A stretch of DNA of 45,179 bases from Patescibacteria group bacterium (GCA_018824325.1 JAHJFT010000092.1:1-45179), one strand, 5' to 3'; positions 26,278 through 34,231 are shown, counted from the first letter of the stretch. The notes: generated by a model not told the origin, from the letters alone. Program-made: numbers and translations.

Positions 26278-26339
26278 GCTCTCACACCTTTTAGTCGACC
26301 CCGCGGGGGTTTTTTCAATCGGCTAAAAGGTGTGAGAGC
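26278..26339. repeat. P12-arm hairpin sharing its arm with the GIY-YIG element
   Basis: Perfect 17-bp inverted repeat GCTCTCACACCTTTTAG (26278-26294) and its complement (26323-26339), with a 28-nt loop containing CCCCGCGGGG. It sits where helix P12 of RNase P RNA belongs. Thirteen bases of the arm (CTCACACCTTTTA) are identical to the terminal repeat of the GIY-YIG element at 26452-26756. Confidence 0.85.
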
Positions 26340-26451
26340 ATAGGCTGTTTATTTTCTGTTGCACTTTCCCTAGAAAAGTTCAGAGAAGCAGAAGTCTCGA
26401 GAACTTCTATTTCGTCTTTGTTTTCCGGTCGGCGTTACCGACTACCCACTT

Positions 26452-26756
26452 CCCTCACACCTTTTAAGCTTCTTCAATACTATTTTGAATTCGCCGTTTT
26501 AGTTGGCCCCACGCTTTTCCGTTTAGCTTCATTTGTTTTTCTCGGCGTTTTGCGTCATTTTTTGACGCGAAGGCTTCATAGTAGACCAACTTGAATGGAC
26601 GACGTCCTTTGGTAGATTTAGATAAACCAGTATTGTGCTCATCCAATCTACGTTTGAGATTATTGGTAAACCCTCTATAAAGGTCATTATCTCTTTTACT
26701 TTTGAGGACGTAGAAATAGTACATAGTAAAGTAAACAAGCTTAAAAGGTGTGAGGG
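26452..26756 (-). mobile_element. GIY-YIG element inserted in rnpB
   Basis: 305 bp bounded by a perfect 20-nt inverted repeat, CCCTCACACCTTTTAAGCTT at 26452-26471 and its complement at 26737-26756. It carries one ORF, a GIY-YIG nuclease, on the same strand as rnpB. The insertion lies between CRI/P5 and P7-P8, where E. coli has about 10 nt of P6. The arms would fold into a long helix, letting the core form around the insert. Whether it excises as DNA, is removed from RNA, or stays is not visible. Confidence 0.8.
26464..26724 (-). CDS. GIY-YIG nuclease inside rnpB
   Basis: 86 residues, full length for the short single-domain GIY-YIG (YhbQ/UPF0213-like) group. 'YYFYVLKS' supplies the GIY strand; the YIG motif is altered to Y16-R17-G18 ('LYRGFTNNLKRRLDEHN'), with the conserved arginines at 25-26 and His30-Asn31 kept; 'DAKRREKQMK' carries the conserved Glu62. 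Fold assignment is strong, and activity is plausible despite Ile-to-Arg in YIG. The stop codon lies inside the 3' arm of the flanking inverted repeat, so ORF and repeat form one unit. No Shine-Dalgarno precedes the ATG. By analogy with homing nucleases it could mobilise the element, but this class also includes host repair-type proteins. Confidence 0.9.
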   Translation of the reverse strand: MYYFYVLKSKRDNDLYRGFTNNLKRRLDEHNTGLSKSTKGRRPFKLVYYEAFASKNDAKRREKQMKLNGKAWGQLKRRIQNSIEEA

Positions 26757-26775
26757 GGTGTTCGGACTTTCCTTC

Positions 26776-26901
26776 CTCCTACGCTCTCGCTGCGCCTGCC
26801 GGACGGCAGGCTGGCTCGAGCTTCGGAGGACAAGCCCTCCACATAATAGATTAGTGGGCCTGTCCTCCGTAGCTCTCACACAGTGAGAGCGTAGGAGGAC
26901 A
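26776..26901. repeat. Repeat-expanded P3 arm of RNase P RNA
   Basis: Between P2 and CRI lie about 125 nt made of TCCTCC-type palindromes: GTCCTCC-TAC-GCTCTCAC / GTGAGAGC-TAC-GGAGGAC (plus ~26861-26901), a GCCC..GGGC hairpin, and CCTCCGAAGCTC..GAGAGCGTAGGAGG with an inner GCCTGCC/GGCAGGC hairpin. E. coli P3 plus joints is about 45 nt. The arms match the J2/4 insertion. Confidence 0.7.
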
Positions 26902-26928
26902 ATCATCTAGCTTGCTAAGAACATGATG

Positions 26929-26957
26929 AATATATCATAATTTAGCGGATTTGTCAA
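26929..26957 (-). promoter_or_regulatory. Promoter of rnpB
   Basis: Minus strand: perfect TTGACA (plus 26952-26957), 17-bp spacer, TATATT (plus 26929-26934). The RNA starts about 6-7 nt downstream at P1. Confidence 0.88.
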
Positions 26958-27001
26958 GGTGCAGTAATTTTATTTTTTACCTACCCATCTTTATAAATCT
27001 A

Positions 27002-27010
27002 TGCTAAAAT
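27002..27010 (+). promoter_or_regulatory. Possible extended -10 promoter for the FecR/cyclase pair
   Basis: TGCTAAAAT, with TAAAAT at 27005-27010 and a TGC extension; no clear -35. The leader would be about 95 nt. Confidence 0.4.
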
Positions 27011-27112
27011 ATTATAGTTCAAATAAGCTTAAATTATAACAAAATATACAATCTTATTCGCTCGGAAATGTCCCCAATAAAATCGGGGCCATTTCCCTCA
27101 CTCATTTCGATT

Positions 27113-29218
27113 ATGAAAAAAATTATAATACTCGCAATCATTTTATTAATCGTTATTACCGGCTTTGTGATTTATGAAATAAGGTCGGTGACCGCTTCAC
27201 CCGATATCATCGATCCGCGGGTGATTTTACAGATCGATGAGGGCATTGCCGAAGTCTGGCCGGCCGGGAGCGACACATGGCAAAAGGCAAAGGACGGACA
27301 AGGGCTTAAAAGCGGGGATCGCGTGCGCACGCTTGAAAATTCCGGAGCCAGCGTGATTTTTTACGACACTTCGGTAACGCGCCTTGATGAAAACACCGAG
27401 ATTGTCATTGGCCAGCTCTCAATAGATTCAAGTGATTATTTAAACCAGAATGTGGGCGTGGAGCTAGTGTTCGGACGGGCGTGGTCCAGAATATTGAATC
27501 TACTTGACCTTGATTCCGAGTTTGAAGTAAAAACTTCAACCGTGGTGGCCACGGTTCGGGGCACGGCTTTTAGTCTCGCGGTTGACGAGCGCGGCGTGAC
27601 CGAGCTGGATATTATTGAAAGCTTGGTGGACGTGACGCTTTTTTCTCTTTCGTCCGAGACGCGGGAAATTATTACGGACAAGCCGAGAAAAATCAAGCTT
27701 GAGGCGGGCAATTCCCTGGGTATCGGGCCGATAAAAAATTTAAAACAAGGCGAAGAACTGCCTGATATTTTCGCGCTCAAACCAGGGGCCATTAATTCGG
27801 AGAAATTGAAAAGCAAGTGGTTTTCCGACAACGGCGTCAGCGACGAGCAATTTTTAGAAAGGATAGAGGGGGTGCGCCGCGACCAATTGAGGAAATACAT
27901 CAATCGTTTGCCGGACTCGTCTTTATTCGGCTTGCAGAATTTTGCCGAAAAAATCGGGCTGGCCATAACCAAGGACGAGGTTAAAAAAGAAAATCTTAAA
28001 AAGCTGTACATGGCGAGACGGTTGGCCGAAATCGCCGAGCTGGCTCATCAAGGCAAAACCGGTCTGGCTACACAGGAGCTGGTTCAGTTTGAAAATTTGT
28101 TAAAATCCGACGGCGTGGAAAAAAGCGACATGCTTGGCGCCATTCTCCCCAATATTATTTTTTTGTACAAAGGTTTTTTGGCTGACGTGTTGCCCGCCGA
28201 CCAGGCTTATCGCCTGAAGCAGCGGATTGAAGATCTGGGCGCGCTCGGCAATGTGTCAGACATGCGAAAATTGCATTGGCGGCTTATGGGCCTGGAAGAA
28301 CGTTTGAGAGAAGCCCAGCGTTTGGCGAAATATCAAAACGGGCAAAAAGAACTTATCACCAACATTTTAGATGTGGCCAAATTGGGTTTGGAAAATCTTA
28401 AGAGCGAAGTGCAGGGCTTGGCTGACTCTGATTACAAAAATATTTTGCTTGAAAAAATCGCCTATGATTTGAAAATATTTGAAACAATTCAAGGCCAGGC
28501 CCAGCTTCTTGATTCTGTGGAACGCGAACCTCTGGATCAACCCGAACTTGAACTTGAAGAACAAGGGACGGATGAAGAAGCCGTGGCCGAGCCGGAAGAT
28601 GACGTCCCGGCCCTGGTTGAGGAGCCCGAACCCGAACCTGAGCCCGAGCCGGAGCCGGAAAAAGTATTGCAATCGCTTAACGCTTCAGCGTTTCCCAATC
28701 CGGTTTACATAAATTCTTCGGCCGACCTGACGGCCACGGCTTATTACACGGACCAGACTTCAGGAGACGTGACCTCGGCCGCGCAATGGCAAATGTTCGG
28801 AGATATTGGCACAATCTCCAATCGCGTTTTTCACGCCGGCGGCGTAGCCGGTTCGGCCCAGATCCAAGCCACTTATAGTTCGGGTGGAGTAATAAAATCC
28901 GTTACCTTTGGCATGACGGTCAAGGAGTATGCCCCGGAAGTGACTTTAACGGGCATTAGGTTAATGGCCACCAAATTAGTTTTGGGCTACGGCGAATCAT
29001 CAACCCTTATTGTTGAGGCAAGCTATAGCGACGGCAGCACCAAAGACGTGAGCTCCCAGACCGGCTTCACGCATAACAATCCGGAAATCGGTCAAATAAG
29101 CGGCCACACTTTCGTTGCTTATCAGTATGACGGCCAAACCCTGGTTACGGCGACCTACGGTGAGGGCGGAATAACAAAAGGTGATTCCATTGCTCTGACC
29201 GTGAGCAGAGAATACTAA
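27113..29218 (+). CDS. Secreted FecR-domain protein with Ig-like C-terminus
   Basis: 701 residues from the ATG at 27113; this start gives a clean signal/anchor helix (KKIIILAIILLIVITGFVIY). Residues ~40-190 are a FecR domain ('GLKSGDRVRTLENSGASVIFY', 'FEVKTSTVVATVRGTAFSLAV'). The middle (~220-480) is helical and unrecognised. An acidic Glu-Pro repeat linker (about 28618-28660) leads to two Ig-like modules (~540-700; 'LTATAYYTDQTSGDVTSAAQ', 'LIVEASYSDGSTKDVSSQTG'). FecR domains act in envelope sensing and are often encoded beside CHASE2 cyclases; here the cyclase ATG directly follows this stop codon, so translation is coupled. It probably presents a sensory or adhesive surface whose state is read by the cyclase. 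Confidence 0.88.
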   Translation: MKKIIILAIILLIVITGFVIYEIRSVTASPDIIDPRVILQIDEGIAEVWPAGSDTWQKAKDGQGLKSGDRVRTLENSGASVIFYDTSVTRLDENTEIVIGQLSIDSSDYLNQNVGVELVFGRAWSRILNLLDLDSEFEVKTSTVVATVRGTAFSLAVDERGVTELDIIESLVDVTLFSLSSETREIITDKPRKIKLEAGNSLGIGPIKNLKQGEELPDIFALKPGAINSEKLKSKWFSDNGVSDEQFLERIEGVRRDQLRKYINRLPDSSLFGLQNFAEKIGLAITKDEVKKENLKKLYMARRLAEIAELAHQGKTGLATQELVQFENLLKSDGVEKSDMLGAILPNIIFLYKGFLADVLPADQAYRLKQRIEDLGALGNVSDMRKLHWRLMGLEERLREAQRLAKYQNGQKELITNILDVAKLGLENLKSEVQGLADSDYKNILLEKIAYDLKIFETIQGQAQLLDSVEREPLDQPELELEEQGTDEEAVAEPEDDVPALVEEPEPEPEPEPEPEKVLQSLNASAFPNPVYINSSADLTATAYYTDQTSGDVTSAAQWQMFGDIGTISNRVFHAGGVAGSAQIQATYSSGGVIKSVTFGMTVKEYAPEVTLTGIRLMATKLVLGYGESSTLIVEASYSDGSTKDVSSQTGFTHNNPEIGQISGHTFVAYQYDGQTLVTATYGEGGITKGDSIALTVSREY

Positions 29219-31216
29219 ATGGGAATAAATCTGAATACGAAAAAATCAAGGCTCCATCTCAAGAGCCTTGCCATATGTGTTTTTGTCGGGGTTTTACTTG
29301 CCCTGTTTTTTTGGTTCGGCGGACTCGAGACATGGGAATGGCGTCTTGAGGATAATTTATTTTTAGGAGCCGAGCCAAGAGACGACATTGTTATCGTGGC
29401 GATTGACGATGACAGTCTTCAAGAAATCGGTCGTTGGCCTTGGCCAAGGGAAAAAACAGCCGAACTGGTTCGTCTTGTCGGTCAAGCCCGGCCAAAGGTC
29501 TTGGGTATTGATGTGAATTTTCCCGAACCCGCGGATGGCGATGAATTTTTGATTCAAAGTTTGGCGCAGGATTTTTCCGTTGTCCTTCCCCAGGAAGCCG
29601 TGCTTGAGATTCCGTCGCGTTTCAGGCAGTCCGGCCCCCTCTACGCCCATGAAACGCTCGCGCCAATAAAAGAAATTTCCCAAATTGTCGAACTCGGTCT
29701 TGCCAACACGCCGCCCGACTCGGACGGCATTGTTCGGAGAATACCGGTCAAGGTGGTTGACCAAGCCGGGAGGATGATTCAGTCTTTTGGCTCAAAAATC
29801 GCCGATCTGGCACAAGGGGAAAAGATTATTTTGGCGACCGATGACTTTGAGAGGTTGGTCATAAATTATGTAGGCGCGCCAAAGACTTTTAATTATATTT
29901 CGGCGCGAGATTTATTCGCGTCGGATTTTGAGTCGAGCGAGCTTGAAAATAAAATCGTTCTGGTCGGCGCGACCGCGCCCGACCTCCATGATGTCTGGTT
30001 CACGCCCACGGCCAAAAGCGAGCCCATGCCCGGCATTGAAGTGCAGGCCAATTTAATTCAAACCATACTAAATCAAGATTTTTTAAATCAAGTTCCCGCG
30101 GCCGTGACCATTTTGTTGATTTTCGCGTTTTGTCTCGGCCTGGGCACGGTCGTGCCGCGCCTCCGCGCCCGATGGAGCGTTATTCTGTTCGCCGCGGTTT
30201 TTATTTTATACATTCTGACCGCGGTCATTGTTTTTGACGCCGGATACTCGCTCAACATTCTCTATCCCTCGCTTGCCCTGGCTCTGTGCTTTGTTTTTTT
30301 GGCCGTTTATCGATACGCGTACGAAGAAGGCGAAAAGCGGCAAGTGCGCCGCGCCTTTGAGTTTTATCTTTCGCCGCGGGTAATTGAAGAGATTTTAAAA
30401 GATCCGAAAAAGCTCGCCCTCGGCGGGGAGGAAAAGAACATCACCATAATGTTTTCCGATATTCGGGGTTTTACCAGTCTTTCCGAGGGGCTTGACCCGG
30501 GCGGGCTTACCCGTCTTTTGAATGAATATTTGACCCAGATGACGGAAATCGTGCTTAGCGAGGACGGGGTTTTGGATAAATATATCGGCGACGCGGTTAT
30601 GGCCTTTTGGGGAGCGCCGCTCGTTGAACCCATGCACGCGGTCGTGGCCGCGAAGTCGGCTTTGCGCATGATCGGGAAACTCAATGAGTTTAACCGTGAG
30701 AAAAAATGGCCGAGCGGCCGTGAAATCAAAATTGGCATCGGCTTAAATACCGGTCCGGTCATTGTCGGCAACATGGGCGCGGAAAAAAGATTTGACTACA
30801 CGGCAATCGGCGACGCGGTCAATCTGGCCTCGCGCACCGAATCTTTGAACAAGCAATACGGCACCCAGATATTGATTACCAAATTTACCAAAGCCGAGCT
30901 TGGCCATGAATTTATCACGCGCCTGCTTGACCGAGTCGCGGTCAAGGGCAAAAAGCAGGGCGTTGAAATTTACGAGCTGGTTTGTCTGGCGCCCAACCTC
31001 GCGCCAAAACAAAAAGAAGTCATTGAGCTCTACGAAGACGCGTTCGCTTTTTATCAAAAGAAAAAATGGGATAAGGCTTTGGACATTCTTAAAAAATTAA
31101 CCCGTTTGACGCAAGACGACCTGGCGGTCAAGAATTTAATTGCCCGCTGCGAATTTTACAAAAAACAACCACCTGCTAAGGATTGGGACGGAACTTGGGT
31201 GATGAAGACAAAATAA
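29219..31216 (+). CDS. CHASE2 sensor adenylate cyclase (class III)
   Basis: 665 residues. One membrane helix (~17-36), an extracellular CHASE2 domain (~40-285, 'DDIVIVAIDDDSLQEIGRWP'), three membrane helices (~290-365), a class III cyclase domain (~395-580) and a C-terminal helical TPR-like tail. The active site looks complete: metal Asp in 'FSDIRGFTSL', second metal Asp in 'YIGDAVMAFW', Lys in 'LDKYIGD' and Asp in 'FDYTAIGDAVNLASR' as expected for ATP, and the transition-state Asn/Arg in 'NLASR'. It should make cAMP in response to an extracellular signal. It follows the FecR gene with no gap. No cAMP receptor is in the window. A bidirectional terminator follows. Confidence 0.93.
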   Translation: MGINLNTKKSRLHLKSLAICVFVGVLLALFFWFGGLETWEWRLEDNLFLGAEPRDDIVIVAIDDDSLQEIGRWPWPREKTAELVRLVGQARPKVLGIDVNFPEPADGDEFLIQSLAQDFSVVLPQEAVLEIPSRFRQSGPLYAHETLAPIKEISQIVELGLANTPPDSDGIVRRIPVKVVDQAGRMIQSFGSKIADLAQGEKIILATDDFERLVINYVGAPKTFNYISARDLFASDFESSELENKIVLVGATAPDLHDVWFTPTAKSEPMPGIEVQANLIQTILNQDFLNQVPAAVTILLIFAFCLGLGTVVPRLRARWSVILFAAVFILYILTAVIVFDAGYSLNILYPSLALALCFVFLAVYRYAYEEGEKRQVRRAFEFYLSPRVIEEILKDPKKLALGGEEKNITIMFSDIRGFTSLSEGLDPGGLTRLLNEYLTQMTEIVLSEDGVLDKYIGDAVMAFWGAPLVEPMHAVVAAKSALRMIGKLNEFNREKKWPSGREIKIGIGLNTGPVIVGNMGAEKRFDYTAIGDAVNLASRTESLNKQYGTQILITKFTKAELGHEFITRLLDRVAVKGKKQGVEIYELVCLAPNLAPKQKEVIELYEDAFAFYQKKKWDKALDILKKLTRLTQDDLAVKNLIARCEFYKKQPPAKDWDGTWVMKTK

Positions 31217-31225
31217 CGCAAAAAA

Positions 31226-31257
31226 AATAGGTCCCTGATTCGGGGCCTATTTTTAAT
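31226..31257. terminator. Bidirectional terminator between cyclase and trpS
   Basis: 10-bp stem AATAGGTCCC/GGGGCCTATT with one G-T pair, A tract on the left and T tract on the right. Confidence 0.8.
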
Positions 31258-31263
31258 TTATTT

Positions 31264-32199
31264 TTATATTTTCACCAAACCAATCTTGTCCCTTATCTCA
31301 GCCATTGATTTTTTTGCAATCGGCCGGACTATATCCGCATTTGTTTTGAGAAGATCCATAATCTCGGAATCCGGAATCATTTTTCTTTTGGCGCGCGCCG
31401 TGGCGAAGTATTTAAGGAAAAGCTCAGCAAGTTTTTCTTTGGCCTTGGCGCAATTGTTCGCGTCAAATTTTTCTTTGCCCTCGGACAGAAGCTCGGTGAT
31501 CAAACCAAGATTTTCAATGCCCGGGGGCGTGGTCACGGCTTTGGCGAATTTCTCACGAATTGTTTTTTCATCCTCGAAAATTCCCGCATAATGTTTTGGC
31601 CCGAGGCTTTTACTCATTTTTTTGGCCGGGTCTTGCAGGCTTTTCAGCCGGGGAATTTTTGTCAAATACGGCTTGGTTTCCGGGAAAGTTTGTCCGAATT
31701 TTTTATTGAATTTTTTAGCAATCTCGCGGGTCAGCTCAACATGCTGTACTTGATCCTCGCCAACCGGCACCAGTTCACCCTTGTAAATCAATATGTCCGC
31801 CGCTTGCAAAATCGGGTAAGTGAAAAGTCCGGCATTTATATTATCTTTATGTTCTTTGGATTTATCCTTGAACTGAGTCATGCGCTCAAGCTCGCCAAGC
31901 GGCGTGATAGTGTTAAAAATCCAGGCAAGCTCGGTCACTTCCGGAACTTGAGACTGGACAAATAATTTGCACTTTGTTAATCCGAGCGCGACCAAGTCTT
32001 TGGCAATCTCCAGTGTTTGCTCGGTCTTTTTTTCAGGATCAAAAGGTATGGTCAAGGAATGATAATCAACAATAAAATAATAACAGTCAAATTTTTCCTG
32101 CAAATCAATCCAGTTTTTTACCGCGCCCAAATAATTTCCAAGATGGAGCACGCCGGTCGGCTGGATGCCCGAGGTGATGATTTTTTTTGCGTTTGACAT
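31264..32199 (-). CDS. trpS: Tryptophanyl-tRNA synthetase
   Basis: 311 residues from the ATG at 32199; an upstream in-frame ATG would run into the promoter. Class Ic synthetase charging tRNA-Trp. 'SGIQPTGVLHLGNYLGAVKNW' begins the Rossmann fold with the HIGH-type motif 'HLGN' (19-22); 'PVGEDQVQHVELTREIAKKFN' is the tryptophan-pocket region; 'KKMSKSLGPKH' is the KMSKS loop. Length is normal. A GATAAT with TGT extension lies 10 bp before the ATG (TTGAAA upstream at 15 bp), so the leader is about 3 nt. No attenuator or T-box is seen. Confidence 0.96.
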   Translation of the reverse strand: MSNAKKIITSGIQPTGVLHLGNYLGAVKNWIDLQEKFDCYYFIVDYHSLTIPFDPEKKTEQTLEIAKDLVALGLTKCKLFVQSQVPEVTELAWIFNTITPLGELERMTQFKDKSKEHKDNINAGLFTYPILQAADILIYKGELVPVGEDQVQHVELTREIAKKFNKKFGQTFPETKPYLTKIPRLKSLQDPAKKMSKSLGPKHYAGIFEDEKTIREKFAKAVTTPPGIENLGLITELLSEGKEKFDANNCAKAKEKLAELFLKYFATARAKRKMIPDSEIMDLLKTNADIVRPIAKKSMAEIRDKIGLVKI

Positions 32200-32261
32200 A
32201 TAAAATAAGATTATCACAAAATCAGATGAATTTCAAATAGGTATTGGCGTCGGTATTAAAA

Positions 32262-32366
32262 AGGAGGCCGGGCTTTAGCCCGAGACCATTATTGGCAAGT
32301 CCGTCTTGCCTTGGTCTCTGACCAAAGTCAGGTCTCCATGCGAAAGCGGTCATTGGACCGCCTTTT
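32262..32366. other. Cluster of small hairpins downstream of RNase J
   Basis: Consecutive palindromes: GGGCT-TT-AGCCC, GGCAAG..CTTGCC, TGAC..GTCA, and GCGGTC-ATTG-GACCGC, enclosed by GGTCTC/GAGACC motifs. Read on the minus strand it lies 3' of the RNase J gene and ends in T5, so it could act as a terminator region or be a palindromic repeat element. I see no ORF. Confidence 0.5.
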
Positions 32367-32376
32367 GCGCTACGCT

Positions 32377-34131
32377 CTATACTTCAATCACTACCGGTAA
32401 AATCATTGGTCTTCGCTCGGTTTTTCTGAACAAAAACTGTCCGATCTCATTTCTGATTTTATTTTTCGTATAATCATTGTCAACCGCGCTTTTTTGGTCG
32501 CGGTCTTGCACGATTTTTTTAACCCGATGTCTTGTCTCTTCAATCAGCCCTTTGTTCCCCTTCATGTAGACAAAGCCGCGCGAAATAATATCAGGGTTGC
32601 CGATGATCTTTCCGGTCTTCGCTTCAATGGTGGCGATGACCACGACCATGCCGTCCTCGGCCAGAACCTTTCGGTCGCGCAGAACAATCTGGGAAATGTC
32701 GCCAACGCCAAGGCCGTCAACGAAAACATAATCAGTTGGAACTCTTTTTTGCGTGAGAACACCGGTATTTTTTGAAAATTCCATGACCTGGCCGTTGTCA
32801 GCGACAAATATATTTCTCGGGTTAAAGCCGATAGATTCAGCAACCTTGGCATTAAGCCGCAGAAGATAATGGTTGCCCTCAATCGGAACAAAATATTGGG
32901 GGTTGACAAGGCGGATCATCAGTTTCACGTCCTCGCTTTTTGCGTGGCCGCCGGCATGCACGTCCATCATTTGGTAATGAATAATCTCCGCGCCCTTGCG
33001 CGCCAGCGTGTCCTTGAGCCTTTGAATCGTCCGTTCATTTCCCGGAATGACTGAAGAAGAGAATACAACCGTATCGCCGGGTCGGATAGAGAGCGTGCGA
33101 TGCTCGCCATTGGCGACTCTCATGAGAGAGGCGCGTTGTTCGCCCTGGGCGCCGGTGCACAATATTATGATTTTATCCGGCGCGTAGCTCTCAACCTGGT
33201 CAACTGAAATTAAAGTTCTTGGATTAAATCTTATATAACCCAGCTGTTTGGCGATATCTATATTCGTTTTCATGCTATAACCGTCAATGGCCACGCGCTT
33301 TCCAAGTTTCTCGGCCGTCTCAATTATTTGTTTGACGCGGACAAGGAGCGAGGCGAATGTGCCGATAATAATTCTGCCCGGAGCATCTTTAATGATTTGC
33401 TCAAGATTTGTGCCAATTTCAGTTTCTGATATTTGAGAGCCGAGCTGTGAAGCATTGGTGCTGTCCGAGAGAAGCGCGACAACGCCTCTTTTGCCAATCT
33501 CGGCAATGCGTCCCAAGTCCGCCGGCTTGTCATCGGCCGGATTGTGGTCAAGCTTCCAGTCCCCGGTATGAATAATTGTGCCGGCCGGTGAATGCACGAC
33601 CACGCCTAAAGAGTCCGGGATATTATGATTGACTCGGAAAAACTCCAGCTTGAATCTGCCCAAGGTCAGAATATCGTCAATTTTTAAATTAACCAGATTC
33701 AACCCCTGTTTTTTAAAATCTTCTTGCCGTTTTTTAATAATTGCGTTAGTGAGCGGCAGGCTGTAGATTGGCGGATTGCCGAGGCGGGGTATGAGATGCG
33801 GGATTGCTCCGATGTGGTCATAATGTCCATGGGTGATGATCACGCCGCGAATATTTTTTTCCCTGCCCTTGAGATAAGCGATATTGGGAATGATATAATC
33901 GATGCCCGGCATGTCCTCTTCCGGGAACTGCAAACCCATGTCAATGATAATAATGTCGTTTGCGTATTCAATCAGCGTGCAATTCCGGCCCACTTCTTCC
34001 AAGCCGCCGAGCGGGATAACCCTAAGCCGGGGCCCTCGTTCCAATCGGGCTTTTGCCGCGGGCCGGGATTTGGCAAAGCGCCTTTTCCTTGGGCCGTATT
34101 TTTTATCTTGTTGTAGACTTTGTGCCTCCAT
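32377..34131 (-). CDS. rnj: Ribonuclease J
   Basis: 584 residues. A beta-CASP metallo-beta-lactamase nuclease with 5'-3' exonuclease and endonuclease activity, central to mRNA decay and rRNA maturation. After a basic N-terminal tail (1-34), 'IPLGGLEEVGRNC' leads to the zinc motif 'HGHYDHIG' at 101-108. 'HTGDWKLD' holds the next ligand, and the beta-CASP motifs follow ('LLSDSTNA', 'HAGGHAKSEDVKLMIRLVNP'). All metal ligands are present, in contrast to the MBL-fold protein at 2081. Length is typical; one copy is seen, so J1 or J2 cannot be assigned. A TCCTTCG-type palindrome lies upstream at 34155. Confidence 0.95.
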   Translation of the reverse strand: MEAQSLQQDKKYGPRKRRFAKSRPAAKARLERGPRLRVIPLGGLEEVGRNCTLIEYANDIIIIDMGLQFPEEDMPGIDYIIPNIAYLKGREKNIRGVIITHGHYDHIGAIPHLIPRLGNPPIYSLPLTNAIIKKRQEDFKKQGLNLVNLKIDDILTLGRFKLEFFRVNHNIPDSLGVVVHSPAGTIIHTGDWKLDHNPADDKPADLGRIAEIGKRGVVALLSDSTNASQLGSQISETEIGTNLEQIIKDAPGRIIIGTFASLLVRVKQIIETAEKLGKRVAIDGYSMKTNIDIAKQLGYIRFNPRTLISVDQVESYAPDKIIILCTGAQGEQRASLMRVANGEHRTLSIRPGDTVVFSSSVIPGNERTIQRLKDTLARKGAEIIHYQMMDVHAGGHAKSEDVKLMIRLVNPQYFVPIEGNHYLLRLNAKVAESIGFNPRNIFVADNGQVMEFSKNTGVLTQKRVPTDYVFVDGLGVGDISQIVLRDRKVLAEDGMVVVIATIEAKTGKIIGNPDIISRGFVYMKGNKGLIEETRHRVKKIVQDRDQKSAVDNDYTKNKIRNEIGQFLFRKTERRPMILPVVIEV

Positions 34132-34154
34132 AAATTTAGCTTATTAGTTTCGTT

Positions 34155-34205
34155 AGCCCTCCTTCGCCCCAACCCCGATCGCTATCGGGAGGGCTTCGGA
34201 GGGTA
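34155..34205. repeat. TCCTTCG..CGGAGG palindromic repeat, free-standing copy
   Basis: CCCTCCTTCGCCC at the left and GGGCTTCGGAGGG at the right form arms around an inner CCCGATCG/CTATCGGG hairpin. Same family as the insertions in RNase P RNA P3 and J2/4. Confidence 0.7.
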
Positions 34206-34231
34206 AACTTTTTAGATTTTTAAATTTGATT

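Larger units (their letters stand above)
25966..26923 (-). ncRNA. rnpB: RNase P RNA, enlarged by several insertions
   Basis: Catalytic RNA of RNase P, which matures tRNA 5' ends. On the minus strand the conserved blocks occur in order: CRI 'AAGGAAAGTCC' (plus 26765-26775), P8 GTCGGTAACGCCGAC (plus 26428-26442), 'AGTGCAACAGAAAATAAAC' (plus ~26347-26365), 'GTAAACCC..CCGGTGCAAG', an L15 with GGT, P18 'GAGCCAGATGG..CATCTGGC', 'CTAGAT' and finally 'ACAGAATTCGGCTTATAG'. P1 pairs GTTCTTAGCAAGC at the 5' end with GCTTGCTCAGAAC at the 3' end, one mismatch. P2 is ATGATT/AATCAT. P16/P17 are absent. Length is about 958 nt instead of the usual 350-400 because of a GIY-YIG element, an elongated P12, an expanded P3 and an insertion in J2/4. 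Promoter and terminator are intact, suggesting it is expressed. Confidence 0.93.

Noticed and set aside
26240-26760. A group I intron hosting the GIY-YIG ORF in rnpB
   Set aside because: The insert has only about 20 bases outside the ORF at each end and no P/Q/R/S core elements; its ends are a simple inverted repeat.
31264-32260. T-box or trp attenuator upstream of trpS
   Set aside because: The -10 box lies only about 10 bp before the ATG, leaving no leader in which such a structure could form.
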